Positions 17,928-25,536 of a DNA stretch of 31,526 bases are shown in pieces; the stretch's first letter is position 1; each line of letters starts with the position of its first letter. The notes under the pieces were generated by a model that had not been told where the DNA came from, did no database searches, and saw nothing but the letters and a program-made list of their open reading frames with translations. Origin of the DNA: Ohtaekwangia sp966211525 (GTDB taxonomy: Bacteria; Bacteroidota; Bacteroidia; Cytophagales; Cyclobacteriaceae); the NCBI GenBank assembly GCA_966211525.1, contig CBIHOZ010000075.1, positions 1 through 31,526 on the forward strand. The letters are read 5' to 3'. Position numbers and translations under genes: made by a program.

Positions 17928-18533
17928 TTATAAAAAGAATGGGAGTCCTAAAATCATCATCCCGATCGGTACATCAACATGAAGCCGCAGGTATTCGCGA
18001 ATGGACTTGATAGATTTGATCATCTGGAGTCGTACAGTGTCTTTGCTGATATCCAACGCCTGGGCTATCTGTTCATAGCTCTTGCCCTCCAGACGACTCA
18101 TTATAAAGATGGACCTGCGCTTATCCGGTAACAAAGCAATGGCTTTGTTGGCAAGCTCAATATATTCTTCATGAATCAGCGACTCCTCAACAGCATTATG
18201 AAAAGACGACAGTGACAACCTGTACTCTTTATTAAGAGCAACATCGCGTTGCGTGTCTCGCAGGTAATTCAGGATGTGATTCTTCGTGATGCGAAACAGG
18301 AAATTATTGAATGATTGTGCAGCATCAAGATTTCCCCGGTAGTTCCACACTTTCATAAATACATCCTGCATAAGTTCCTCGGCAACCGGCTCGGTCGGTA
18401 CAAAGCGCATCACATACCGGAACACTTTGCCTCCATAGCGGTTGAACAACTCGCGGAATGCAGGCTCGCTTCCTGTGCGGAGTGCCGTAACAAGATCGGA
18501 TACACTTTTCTCTTCTAACTTTTTGTGGAACAT
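17928..18533 (-). CDS. ECF (FecI/RpoE-like) RNA polymerase sigma factor
   Basis: A 201-aa protein. Residues about 20-90 are sigma-70 region 2 (FRELFNRYGGKVFRYVMRFV, then EELMQDVFMKVWNYR, then FNNFLFRITKNHILNYLRD). Residues about 120-175 are region 4 with a helix-turn-helix (ALLPDKRRSIFIMSRLEGKSYEQIAQALDISKDTVRLQMIKSI). It directs RNA polymerase to target promoters once freed by FecR. After region 4 there is an unusual hydrophobic tail, VDVPIGMMILGLPFFL, like the tails of some Bacteroidota FecI proteins. The ATG at 18533 is well placed before region 2. The likely targets are the receptor and lipoprotein genes downstream, and perhaps itself; no operator could be read. Confidence 0.93.
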   Translation of the reverse strand: MFHKKLEEKSVSDLVTALRTGSEPAFRELFNRYGGKVFRYVMRFVPTEPVAEELMQDVFMKVWNYRGNLDAAQSFNNFLFRITKNHILNYLRDTQRDVALNKEYRLSLSSFHNAVEESLIHEEYIELANKAIALLPDKRRSIFIMSRLEGKSYEQIAQALDISKDTVRLQMIKSIKSIREYLRLHVDVPIGMMILGLPFFL

Positions 18534-18726
18534 AACGCTTTAACCAGAAATGACTACCCGTGAAAGAACATGTCAAGTTTAGTGCATTAGTATGTACCTA
18601 TGCTTATTTCAATATTAAGTGTATGTTAAAGGATGAGCTTTGATGCCGATACTTTCTGAAAAATATTGCAGGCGTTAAAAAGAAATATTTGATACGTTAA
18701 CATTTAACCGTGACTGCTCAGCTGAA

Positions 18727-18870
18727 ATGAAAAGGAATCAACGTTATAAAAGTAAACCTGAAGACCTCAGACGAATTGTTTCAATGGCACAGGTAACGTT
18801 ACTAGCAAAAGATCCTGAAGCGGAGAATGCAACAGAAATCCTAAAGAGACTTACACAGACAATTTACTGA
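18727..18870 (+). CDS. Possible 47-aa small protein
   Basis: A short frame from ATG to TGA, beginning MKRNQRYKSK and ending EILKRLTQTIY. It lies alone on the plus strand between the sigma factor gene and the TetR gene. The composition is protein-like: a basic N-terminus, then an amphipathic helix-forming stretch from about residue 11 to 45 (DLRRIVSMAQVTLL, then DPEAENATEILKRL). I do not recognise the family. There is no signal peptide or metal motif. No strong promoter or ribosome site is seen before it. It could be a small regulatory protein or a chance frame; length alone cannot separate these. Confidence 0.4.
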   Translation: MKRNQRYKSKPEDLRRIVSMAQVTLLAKDPEAENATEILKRLTQTIY

Positions 18871-18984
18871 AAGTGATTAGCAACAAAGAGCCTATATATA
18901 CTTGGAAAATATATACCACAATTATTTTAACCAATTAAACTCCGCAATGTCCTATTCAAACAACAATGTATAGCGAATGTTGGA

Positions 18985-19566
18985 TTAATTCAATATCGAT
19001 AAAGCGGTCTTAATGATATCATCAAAGAAGGCTTTATCAGTTGTCGATTTAGCGGATACTTGTATACCTTTTATCGTGGTGAGGAAAAAACGGGTAAGTG
19101 CCCTTGCATCCTGTTTGTTAGTAATTTCGCCACTCGCCTGTCCTTTTTGTATCGCCAGTTGAAAAGCTTCTTCAATCAGCTTTTCATTTTTGCAGATCAT
19201 CTTTCGTACCTCGGCATCAAGCGGTGCTAATTCCACTTCCGCATTTACCATGAAACAACCTCTATGCTGTTTGTCCTTCAGCAGATTATTGGTGATCATT
19301 TCGAGAAGCTCCCGAATGGCGTCTATGGCAGACGTTGCGTTGGTAACTATACTGCACATCTGATTGCCGGAGGTACTCTGATAAAACTCCAGCGCCTTAA
19401 GAAACAGAGTATGCTTGTCTCCGTACGTGTCATAGAGACTTGACCGGCTTATACCGAGTGAATCGACCAGATCTTGCATAGACGTACCGTTGTATCCCTT
19501 CAGCCAGAAAAGAGATACAGCTTTTTTCAATACTTCGCTTTCATCAAAATCCTTTGTTCGCGCCAT
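18985..19566 (-). CDS. TetR family transcriptional repressor
   Basis: A 193-aa protein of normal TetR length. The helix-turn-helix lies at residues about 10-55 (VLKKAVSLFWLKGYNGTSMQDLVDSLGISRSSLYDTYGDKHTLF). The C-terminal helical part binds ligand and dimerises and has a DKQHRGCFMVNAEVELA motif common in the TetR_C group of YxaF/AcrR-like repressors. The gene lies 111 bp downstream of the SDR gene on the same strand. Two matching inverted repeats ahead of the SDR gene (20450-20499) are the obvious operators, so it likely represses the SDR gene and perhaps itself. The inducer is unknown. Confidence 0.9.
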   Translation of the reverse strand: MARTKDFDESEVLKKAVSLFWLKGYNGTSMQDLVDSLGISRSSLYDTYGDKHTLFLKALEFYQSTSGNQMCSIVTNATSAIDAIRELLEMITNNLLKDKQHRGCFMVNAEVELAPLDAEVRKMICKNEKLIEEAFQLAIQKGQASGEITNKQDARALTRFFLTTIKGIQVSAKSTTDKAFFDDIIKTALSILN

Positions 19567-19677
19567 AACAGAAAAAGCCTCGCCTGTTTAAAGGCAAAGC
19601 TATTCATTTTTTGAAATACGACAGGCTCTTGGCCCTTCAGGAAACGTTACAACGAGGTGTTGTTCGTTGAAGCAAAA

Positions 19678-20427
19678 TTATCGCACACCACCACTGGCAA
19701 TAATGGTTTCGCCCGTCAGCCAGCGTGAATCATCGGATGCTAAAAAGACCGCGATCGGTGCAATGTCATTCGGTTGTCCGGTGCGTCCCAGTGGCGTTGC
19801 TTTTACCGCGCTGGTATGGAATTCACTTCCTATAAAACCAGCGGAGTGTGTGCCCTCTGTTTCGACAATGCCGGGGTTAATCGCATTAACGCGGATATTT
19901 CTCGCACCAAGTTCTTTTGACAAAACCTGTGTGATTGAATCTACGGCACCTTTAGTCGCTGTATAAATTGAACTACCAGGAGGTGTAATGCGTGTTACCG
20001 TAGAACTGATGTTAATAATACTTCCACCTTTATCACCAAATTTCTTCACCGCACCTTTCGTAACCAGCAGCAAGCCCAGCACATTTGTATTGAACTGTCT
20101 GTTGAACTCTTCTACGGTCACGTCTTCAATGGCACCAAACTGGTATACACCTGCATTGTTAACAAGTATATCTACACCGCCAAAGGCTTTCTCAGCTTCA
20201 CTAAAGAGCTGATCGACATCGACCTGGTTAGAAACGTTACCCTTCACGGCAATGGCTTTCCCACCATTTTTAACAATCTCGGCAACCACTTTTTCAGCGC
20301 CTTCTTTTGCCGATGCATAATTGACAACAACGGATGCTCCTTCTGCTGCCAGACCTTTGGCGATCTCTGAGCCAATTCCTTTTGATGCTCCGGTAACTAC
20401 CGCGACTTTGTTTGTAAGCTTTTTCAT
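19678..20427 (-). CDS. Short-chain dehydrogenase/reductase (FabG-like SDR)
   Basis: A 249-aa classical SDR: nucleotide-binding TGASKGIG (T12-G19), NNAG (90-93), catalytic S142, Y155 and K159 in YTATK, and a C-terminal ASDDSRWLTGETIIASGGVR. It should oxidise or reduce a carbonyl or alcohol using NAD(P)H. The substrate is unknown; regulation by an adjacent TetR protein suggests a small toxic or signalling molecule. The frame stays open upstream to 20595, but the domain begins at the ATG at 20427, and the TetR-type operators lie just upstream of it, so the longer reading is rejected. Confidence 0.92.
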   Translation of the reverse strand: MKKLTNKVAVVTGASKGIGSEIAKGLAAEGASVVVNYASAKEGAEKVVAEIVKNGGKAIAVKGNVSNQVDVDQLFSEAEKAFGGVDILVNNAGVYQFGAIEDVTVEEFNRQFNTNVLGLLLVTKGAVKKFGDKGGSIINISSTVTRITPPGSSIYTATKGAVDSITQVLSKELGARNIRVNAINPGIVETEGTHSAGFIGSEFHTSAVKATPLGRTGQPNDIAPIAVFLASDDSRWLTGETIIASGGVR

Positions 20428-20449
20428 TTTTGTTTTGATTAGTTTGTTT

Positions 20450-20499
20450 TGGAATATTCGTTCCAGAATCAAAACAACATACCGGAATAATCGTTCCGG
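20450..20499 (-). promoter_or_regulatory. Two palindromic TetR-type operators before the SDR gene
   Basis: TGGAATATTCGTTCCA (20450-20465) and CCGGAATAATCGTTCCGG (20482-20499) share the core GGAAT-A/T-A/T-TCGTTCC. Their centres are 33 bp apart, about three helical turns, so two dimers would sit on the same DNA face. They begin 22 bp before the SDR ATG and should overlap or flank its promoter. The neighbouring TetR protein is the likely binder. Confidence 0.75.
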
Positions 20500-20948
20500 A
20501 ATTGAAAAAAGAATTTTCAGTATCTCATAGTATCCTGTCTGGAAGCTCCGGATATCCGTTTTCGGAAAGAAAAGCACCTGGTATTCAACCAACAAAAAGT
20601 TTTTATGGGCAGTGAACCGTCATGAAGTCGATTCTGTTCTCTGATCGTTCATGACGTAGTTCTTATCAGTTGTTTCATAGTATAAATGTTGTTTTAGGAC
20701 ATTCTTTTTTATGTCGCTGATCGGATACAGTATATACTAAGAGAAAAAGCTAAACGTTTTCTCTGCAGCACCGCGCTGAAAAGTCTGGTGTACTTCGCTC
20801 CTGGTAATATTAAGAATAGGGAAACCTTAGTCCAACTGTTACCTACGAACTACGTTCACAAACAACCGGTGCCTTCCGGTCAATAAGGCAAGTGCCGACC
20901 TTTATAGTCGGACAAAATAAACTTTTAAATAACTAATTAGTACAACCG
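20500..20948. other. Gene-free gap between SDR (-) and DUF4397 gene (+)
   Basis: About 450 bases with no convincing gene on either strand. It must contain the promoter of the DUF4397 gene, but I see no clear TAnnTTTG. A weak hairpin CCGAC / GTCGG lies near 20897-20913, just ahead of that gene. Confidence 0.5.
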
Positions 20949-21656
20949 ATGAACAGTAAACAATTGTTTCGTGTGGGAATGGCGTGTGTAATCGTCTGTA
21001 CTTCCCTTTTGTTGGCGAGTTGTGATCTGGATAATGATACCGATGGTATACAGCCCGTTCCTGTCGCCTATGTTTCGCTCTACAACGCGTCTCCAAACGC
21101 GCCAGCGCTGGATGTTATCGTTGATAACCGGCAGATCACCAATTACCCTTTTGAGTATACAGACCGTACGGCCTATCTCCGCTTTTATACCGGCAGCCGC
21201 AATATTAAACTTACGCCCCGGGGCGCCAGCAATGTTGCTGTTGACACAACGGTAACCCTGGAGGCCGATAAAGCTTACTCGCTGTTCGTAGCGGATGAAT
21301 ACAACAAGGCCAGTTTGCTTGTATTTACGGATACGGCTTCCGCGCCTGCAGCCGGTAAAGCCTTGGTCCGTGTGATCAACCTGTCGCCCGATGCGTCTGC
21401 TGTTAGTCTTGGTGAAAAAGGAGTATCCAATGTTATTGCTGCTGACCTGGGTTTCAAGCAAGGATCAGGTTTCACACAGGTGGATGCTAAAACTTACGAT
21501 CTGGAAATCACGTCCGGTGGCAACGCAAGTAAAACACTTGAGCTTCCGGATATTGAACTCCGCGAAGGAGCCGTTTATACCGTTGTGGTGCGCGGATATA
21601 GCACACCGCCATCCGGTAATACCAATGTGCTGAGTGCTGAAGTAATACGTGGTTAG
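20949..21656 (+). CDS. DUF4397 surface lipoprotein
   Basis: A 235-aa protein with lipobox LASC, lipidated C25, then the acidic DLDNDTDG, which resembles a surface-export signal. The mature part is beta-rich and contains the DUF4397 pattern twice: AYVSLYNASPNAPALDVIVDN with YTDRTAYLRFYTGSRNIKL, and later ALVRVINLSPDASAVSL with a C-terminal REGAVYTVVVRGY. DUF4397 domains occur in extracellular Bacteroidota and Firmicutes proteins and have no known biochemical role. It is a single gene closed by a strong terminator. The ATG gives a good signal peptide. Confidence 0.9.
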   Translation: MNSKQLFRVGMACVIVCTSLLLASCDLDNDTDGIQPVPVAYVSLYNASPNAPALDVIVDNRQITNYPFEYTDRTAYLRFYTGSRNIKLTPRGASNVAVDTTVTLEADKAYSLFVADEYNKASLLVFTDTASAPAAGKALVRVINLSPDASAVSLGEKGVSNVIAADLGFKQGSGFTQVDAKTYDLEITSGGNASKTLELPDIELREGAVYTVVVRGYSTPPSGNTNVLSAEVIRG

Positions 21657-21684
21657 ATGCACAAAGTATAGCAGTAGTTACAGA

Positions 21685-21722
21685 CCCCGGCCTTAACACC
21701 CTTGAGCCGGGGTTATTTTTTA
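21685..21722 (+). terminator. Intrinsic terminator of the DUF4397 gene
   Basis: CCCCGGC (21685-21691) pairs with GCCGGGG (21706-21712), followed by TTATTTTTTAT. It starts 28 bases after the stop codon. Confidence 0.85.
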
Positions 21723-22077
21723 TCTCGATATCCGGTTCATGGATTAAGTTTGGTTGTCCACTACAAAATCGTTGGGGAAGTACTGCTACATATTTATAAC
21801 AGCGCAACGCGATATATATAGCATACGAGGTTCCTCCCCATATCCTGACTATGATTCAGTTTAGCGAAGCAAAATTTTATCAGTATTTTCAACAAAAGAT
21901 AAGGTGGATGTGATATATTATACTTACCTTTATAGCGTATTAAGTTATCGGTGATTTAGTAATATCTCATTCTGTTAGATAATAATCATTCCTCCCATTT
22001 CCGTTCCGGAAAAGCGATCAGAGTAGTTATCATGAATATGGAAGTCTGAAAGCTTGATACAAATAACATTAATAATT

Positions 22078-22266
22078 ATGCAAGGAACAGTAAAATTCTT
22101 TAATGAGGCCAAAGGTTTTGGTTTCATTAAACCCAACGATTCTAAAGAAGACGTTTTTGTCCATTCATCAGGTCTTATCGATGAGATTCGTGAGAACGAT
22201 GAAGTGGAATATGAAGTTGAACGCGGTAAGAAGGGCTTGAATGCCGTTAACGTAAAGCGCATCTAG
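22078..22266 (+). CDS. Cold-shock domain protein (CspA family)
   Basis: A 62-aa single cold-shock domain: MQGTVKFFNEAKGFGFI, with RNA-binding motifs KGFGFI (residues 12-17) and VFVHSS (26-31). It binds single-stranded RNA or DNA and unwinds mRNA secondary structure. The frame is open to an earlier in-frame alternative start at 22054, but the family begins at MQGTVKFF, so 22078 is the start. The leader upstream is AT-rich and could be a long untranslated region, as is common for cold-shock genes. A strong terminator follows at once, so the gene is a single transcription unit. Confidence 0.95.
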   Translation: MQGTVKFFNEAKGFGFIKPNDSKEDVFVHSSGLIDEIRENDEVEYEVERGKKGLNAVNVKRI

Positions 22267-22292
22267 TTCTACCCGGATTCAAAATGTAAAAG

Positions 22293-22322
22293 AAGACCTT
22301 CGGAAGCGAAGGTCTTTTTTTT
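22293..22322 (+). terminator. Intrinsic terminator of the cold-shock gene
   Basis: A perfect 10-bp stem AAGACCTTCG / CGAAGGTCTT (22293-22302, 22307-22316) has a GAAG loop and a run of Ts after it. It lies 26 bases past the stop codon. Confidence 0.92.
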
Positions 22323-22341
22323 TTATAAAGAACATCCGCCC

Positions 22342-22458
22342 ATGCTACCCTATTCGAAGAACGCGGCTAAGTTCGTACGTGCCTTTCAATCGGCAGTGGT
22401 AGAAGAAACTGCTGTACGCGAATTCAAGGCGCTGCTGTGTAAAGGGATGATAGATTGA
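22342..22458 (+). CDS. Possible 38-aa ORF or gene remnant
   Basis: A short ATG-to-TGA frame beginning MLPYSKNAAKFVRAF and ending LLCKGMID. Its sequence looks protein-like, but it has no recognised family, no clear promoter and starts only 20 bases after the cold-shock terminator. It may be a remnant of a larger gene. The stop overlaps a perfect 16-bp palindrome. Confidence 0.25.
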   Translation: MLPYSKNAAKFVRAFQSAVVEETAVREFKALLCKGMID

Positions 22459-22471
22459 CTATATATAGTCA
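22456..22471. repeat. Perfect 16-bp palindrome TGACTATATATAGTCA
   Basis: A full dyad with the CTATATATAG core seen repeatedly in this window. It lies in the gap between the cold-shock gene and the DUF421 gene, with two further TATATA stretches over the next 180 bases. Confidence 0.8.
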
Positions 22472-22654
22472 CTGCTAAATACTATCACGTATTATTTACG
22501 ATATACCCCGGGCATTTATATAGCTATAAATAATAGCACTTTTAAACCAGCTTCCCATTCTTGAAATCATCCTATACATGGCATGATCTTTTTTGTTATT
22601 TAGTATAAGCGATCATGACAAGAACCCAGTATATACCATGGTCAAATCGGAAAC

Positions 22655-23338
22655 ATGTTAGATTTGCAAAGAATCTTATTTAACAACGCTCCTGCAGACT
22701 TCTTGCTGGAAGTGGCGCTAAGATCCACGGTAATGTTCCTGACCCTCCTTGCGGTCCTGAAACTCGCTGGTAAAAGAGGTGTAAAGCAGCTCTCCATTTT
22801 CGAAATGGTAATTATTATTTCCCTGGGATCGGCTGCCGGAGATCCCATGTTCTACGAAGATGTTGGAATCATTCACGCGCTGGTTGTATTCGTTGTAGTG
22901 CTCGTGCTATACCGCTTTGTCACCTGGCTTACCGGAAAAAGTACCTTCATTGAAAAACTCCTGGAGGGAAGAACAGAATGTTTGATAGACGGTGGGAAGT
23001 TTGCCATGCAAAAGTTTGAACGCGAGAGTCTGGCTCAGGACGAATTCTTTACTGAACTCAGACTACGAAATATAGAACACCTCGGGCAAGTCAAGAAAGC
23101 CTATATTGAAACCACAGGCGACATCAGTATCTTTTTCTATGCCGATGATGATGTAAAGCCAGGTCTTCCCATTATACCGGAACTGTTTAACGACCAATGC
23201 ACAGATATACCAGGCACCGGACTATATAGTTGTTGCCGTTGTGGCGAAACAAAAACGATGCATGCCGGGAGACAACAATGTCCTGTTTGCAAAGGAAATA
23301 AATGGGTCGCTGCAATTCATACCAAGAGAATAACCTAG
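22655..23338 (+). CDS. DUF421/YetF-family membrane protein with C-terminal zinc ribbon
   Basis: A 227-aa protein. Residues about 15-38, 46-62 and 71-91 are three membrane helices, including LAGKRGVKQLSIFEMVIIISLGSAAGD, the hallmark of the YetF/DUF421 family. Residues about 95-170 are the cytoplasmic YetF beta domain (GRTECLIDGGKFAMQKFERE, then ELRLRNIEHLGQVKKAYIETTGDISIF). The tail carries C193-x2-C196 and C209-x2-C212, a likely zinc ribbon not found in the basic YetF family as I know it. YetF proteins are implicated in Bacillus spore or membrane biology, but their activity is not established. The ATG at 22655 opens the first helix region. A TATATA stretch lies just before. Confidence 0.85.
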   Translation: MLDLQRILFNNAPADFLLEVALRSTVMFLTLLAVLKLAGKRGVKQLSIFEMVIIISLGSAAGDPMFYEDVGIIHALVVFVVVLVLYRFVTWLTGKSTFIEKLLEGRTECLIDGGKFAMQKFERESLAQDEFFTELRLRNIEHLGQVKKAYIETTGDISIFFYADDDVKPGLPIIPELFNDQCTDIPGTGLYSCCRCGETKTMHAGRQQCPVCKGNKWVAAIHTKRIT

Positions 23339-23508
23339 ATTGCTTCAGGAGTACCACACGACTGTATTGTTAAATGTACCAGTTAACAGATATCGCATCA
23401 CTAATATAGGATGGATTATACTACCAGCGTACATACAAAAAATATCAGCTGACACATAGCTCGTTAAACTCAACGTATACAAACATAATAGCGAAGCGTA
23501 GCACGCCT

Positions 23509-24309
23509 ATGACACTTAAAAGAATACACCTATTCGAATTCGAAGACTTAACATGGTTTCCCTATAGCATGCGTTCAAGTCTCACCAGGCTGTTAGCAGT
23601 CATGCATAAAATTTTAGATACACAAAAAGATATTGCAGAACTCCTTTTACGACTGATCAACACTACTTCTACGACTGCCATTGTTGATTTATGTTCCGGA
23701 AGCGGTGGTCCCATGACCGAAGTTGCTGAGCGTATAAAGAAACAAACTCAAATCTCCGATCTTACCCTTACCCTCACAGATTTATACCCTGATAAGAAAA
23801 TAGTAAATCAAATCACATCAACCGGAACAACATACTTAAGCACGCCAATCAATGCTGCCGATGTGCCCAGGCATTTGCCTGGTATTCGAACAATGATATG
23901 CAGCTTTCATCACATGAAACCGGAAATAGCGACAAAGATACTCGCCAATGCACAGTCAAGTAAGCAACCCATATGCATCTTTGAAATAAGCGATAATAGT
24001 TTCCCTATATTTCTCTGGTGGATCGCTATACCTCTAAATTTTATAACAGCATTTTTTATAACACCTTTCACCAAAGGGTTAACATGGCAGCAAGTAATTT
24101 TTACTTACTTTATTCCGGTTATTCCATTCGCGTTTGCATGGGATGGTGCCGTATCAAATGCCCGCACCTATACACTTACCGACCTCGACATTCTTCTACA
24201 ACAAATTCCCAGCAAAGGTTACTGCTGGGAAAAGGGAGCTATTAAGGGTAAATCAACAAGACTATATTTACTTGGTTTTCCAACCATCACCAAATCAACG
24301 AAGCAGTAA
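23509..24309 (+). CDS. Class I methyltransferase-like protein with hydrophobic insert
   Basis: A 266-aa protein. It opens with LFEFEDLTWFP, a motif I associate with a conserved bacterial family of unknown substrate. Residues about 57-67 are a SAM-binding motif I (IVDLCSGSGGP). An acidic residue that could bind the SAM ribose ends TLTLTD at about 85-90, and SFHHMKP follows at 132-138. Residues about 165-186 and 196-211 are hydrophobic and long enough to cross or sit on a membrane, then WDGAVSNARTYT, where the family has WDG-x-VS-x-x-RTY. The C-terminus (about 235-258) is beta-rich with LYLLGFP. A membrane-associated methyltransferase is the best inference. The gene is alone and converges with the NmrA gene (27-bp gap). 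Confidence 0.72.
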   Translation: MTLKRIHLFEFEDLTWFPYSMRSSLTRLLAVMHKILDTQKDIAELLLRLINTTSTTAIVDLCSGSGGPMTEVAERIKKQTQISDLTLTLTDLYPDKKIVNQITSTGTTYLSTPINAADVPRHLPGIRTMICSFHHMKPEIATKILANAQSSKQPICIFEISDNSFPIFLWWIAIPLNFITAFFITPFTKGLTWQQVIFTYFIPVIPFAFAWDGAVSNARTYTLTDLDILLQQIPSKGYCWEKGAIKGKSTRLYLLGFPTITKSTKQ

Positions 24310-24336
24310 CGCACACCGTGTTTCGCATATATATAG

Positions 24337-25236
24337 CTATTTAGAAAAAATAACATCTTTGATTTTTGTCCACTTTATCTCCGGATAGCGCGAGTTATCC
24401 AGCGATGTAAATTTTACCTTACCACGTAACATATCATACAGGTATTGCATGCCTTGCCACGCGGGGAAAGGTTCATTTTTACCCGGAGCAAGAAGTTTCG
24501 CTAACTTGATAACAGCTTTAAAAACACCGAGTCCGCCCGGGCGCAGTATCTTGAAATTTTCACCGGTCGCTTCAGAAGCAATGGACACAAGATCGTGCAT
24601 CGAAGCAACATCACCCGCGATCGTTAACCATCGTGGAGTACTCTTGTCGCAGGCAACAGCAGCTGTAAATTCGGCTGTATTGTCCACCGTTGTAAAGTCC
24701 ATCTTCTGGTCACCATTGCCCCAATAGAAAATCCGCTTTTGCTTAAACAAAATTACCGGTGCATCAGTCGTTAGCAAGTCTGTAAACATTCCGTTCAACA
24801 CAGATGTAGCTTCTATCGGAGCCTGATCCAATACTTTACGAAACTCTTTTCTGAACTCAAGATTTCTGTTATCGTCCGATTGTAATTTCCTATAATCAAT
24901 GCAATAGTCTGAAGGAATGAAGCGCTTCACCTTTGCCTCCACTGCAGCGTTTAACAGACTTGTCTGTGCATCAACAATAACATCGCGAACACCAGACAAT
25001 GCCGATACAACAACGTCACATTCCAGACACGCATCAACAAGACTAAGAGGATTATCAAAATCGATTTCATATACCTCTACACCCATGTCCTGGAAAACGT
25101 GACTATCATTCCTCCTTTTTCCCTGCCGAAGCAGTGCCCGAACCTTAACACCGCGTGCCACCAGGTGAGAGACGATCTTCCTCCCCAGGTTTCCATTAGC
25201 ACCTGCTACCGCTATCCGTTTTATACTTTCCATCAT
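24337..25236 (-). CDS. NmrA/isoflavone-reductase-like NAD(P)-binding protein
   Basis: A 299-aa protein of the NmrA-like atypical SDR family. It has the N-terminal glycine motif VAGANGNLGRKI, then VRALLRQGKR, a variable-loop aspartate segment, and EVYEIDFDNPLSLVDACLECDVVVSALSG. Residues later include a FIPSDYCIDYRKL motif typical of the family. It probably binds NADP(H); such proteins act as reductases or redox sensors, and which is unknown. Two tandem ATGs (25234-25236 and 25231-25233) are both possible; a GTG further upstream is less likely. It is convergent with the methyltransferase-like gene. No regulator lies beside it. Confidence 0.88.
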   Translation of the reverse strand: MMESIKRIAVAGANGNLGRKIVSHLVARGVKVRALLRQGKRRNDSHVFQDMGVEVYEIDFDNPLSLVDACLECDVVVSALSGVRDVIVDAQTSLLNAAVEAKVKRFIPSDYCIDYRKLQSDDNRNLEFRKEFRKVLDQAPIEATSVLNGMFTDLLTTDAPVILFKQKRIFYWGNGDQKMDFTTVDNTAEFTAAVACDKSTPRWLTIAGDVASMHDLVSIASEATGENFKILRPGGLGVFKAVIKLAKLLAPGKNEPFPAWQGMQYLYDMLRGKVKFTSLDNSRYPEIKWTKIKDVIFSK

Positions 25237-25394
25237 CCTATATAACACTACAGAGAAGTAAATGTTTATACCTGAAATGACGTACCAGACTTTAAAGCTG
25301 CCCCTTCCCTCTATCGGATCAGAAGGGATTCCTAGAATGTATATATGAGCGCCAGGCTATAATCAAAAACGAATTTGCGTTGTTCATATTCGCG

Positions 25395-25520
25395 TTAAGA
25401 ATACAACGGGTCGCTAAAGATATAAAAGCTTTTTACTTCCGGTAATTTAGATATCCGATCTCTCGGCACAATTACAAGACCTTGATTATCGTCTCTTAAA
25501 AAACAACCTGCATGAGATCT
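25395..25520 (-). other. Open frame without start, possible gene fragment
   Basis: A 41-residue open frame on the minus strand, directly below the outer-membrane barrel gene, has no ATG. Its C-terminus reads RDRISKLPEVKSFYIFSDPLYS, which looks protein-like. An in-frame TAA blocks it upstream. It may be a degraded remnant or chance, as a 41-codon open frame is not rare. Confidence 0.15.
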
Positions 25521-25536
25521 TTAATTGGTAAATATG

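Noticed and set aside
20428..20595. N-terminal extension of the SDR reading frame
   Set aside because: It would place the two operators inside the coding region, and the SDR fold begins at the ATG at 20427.
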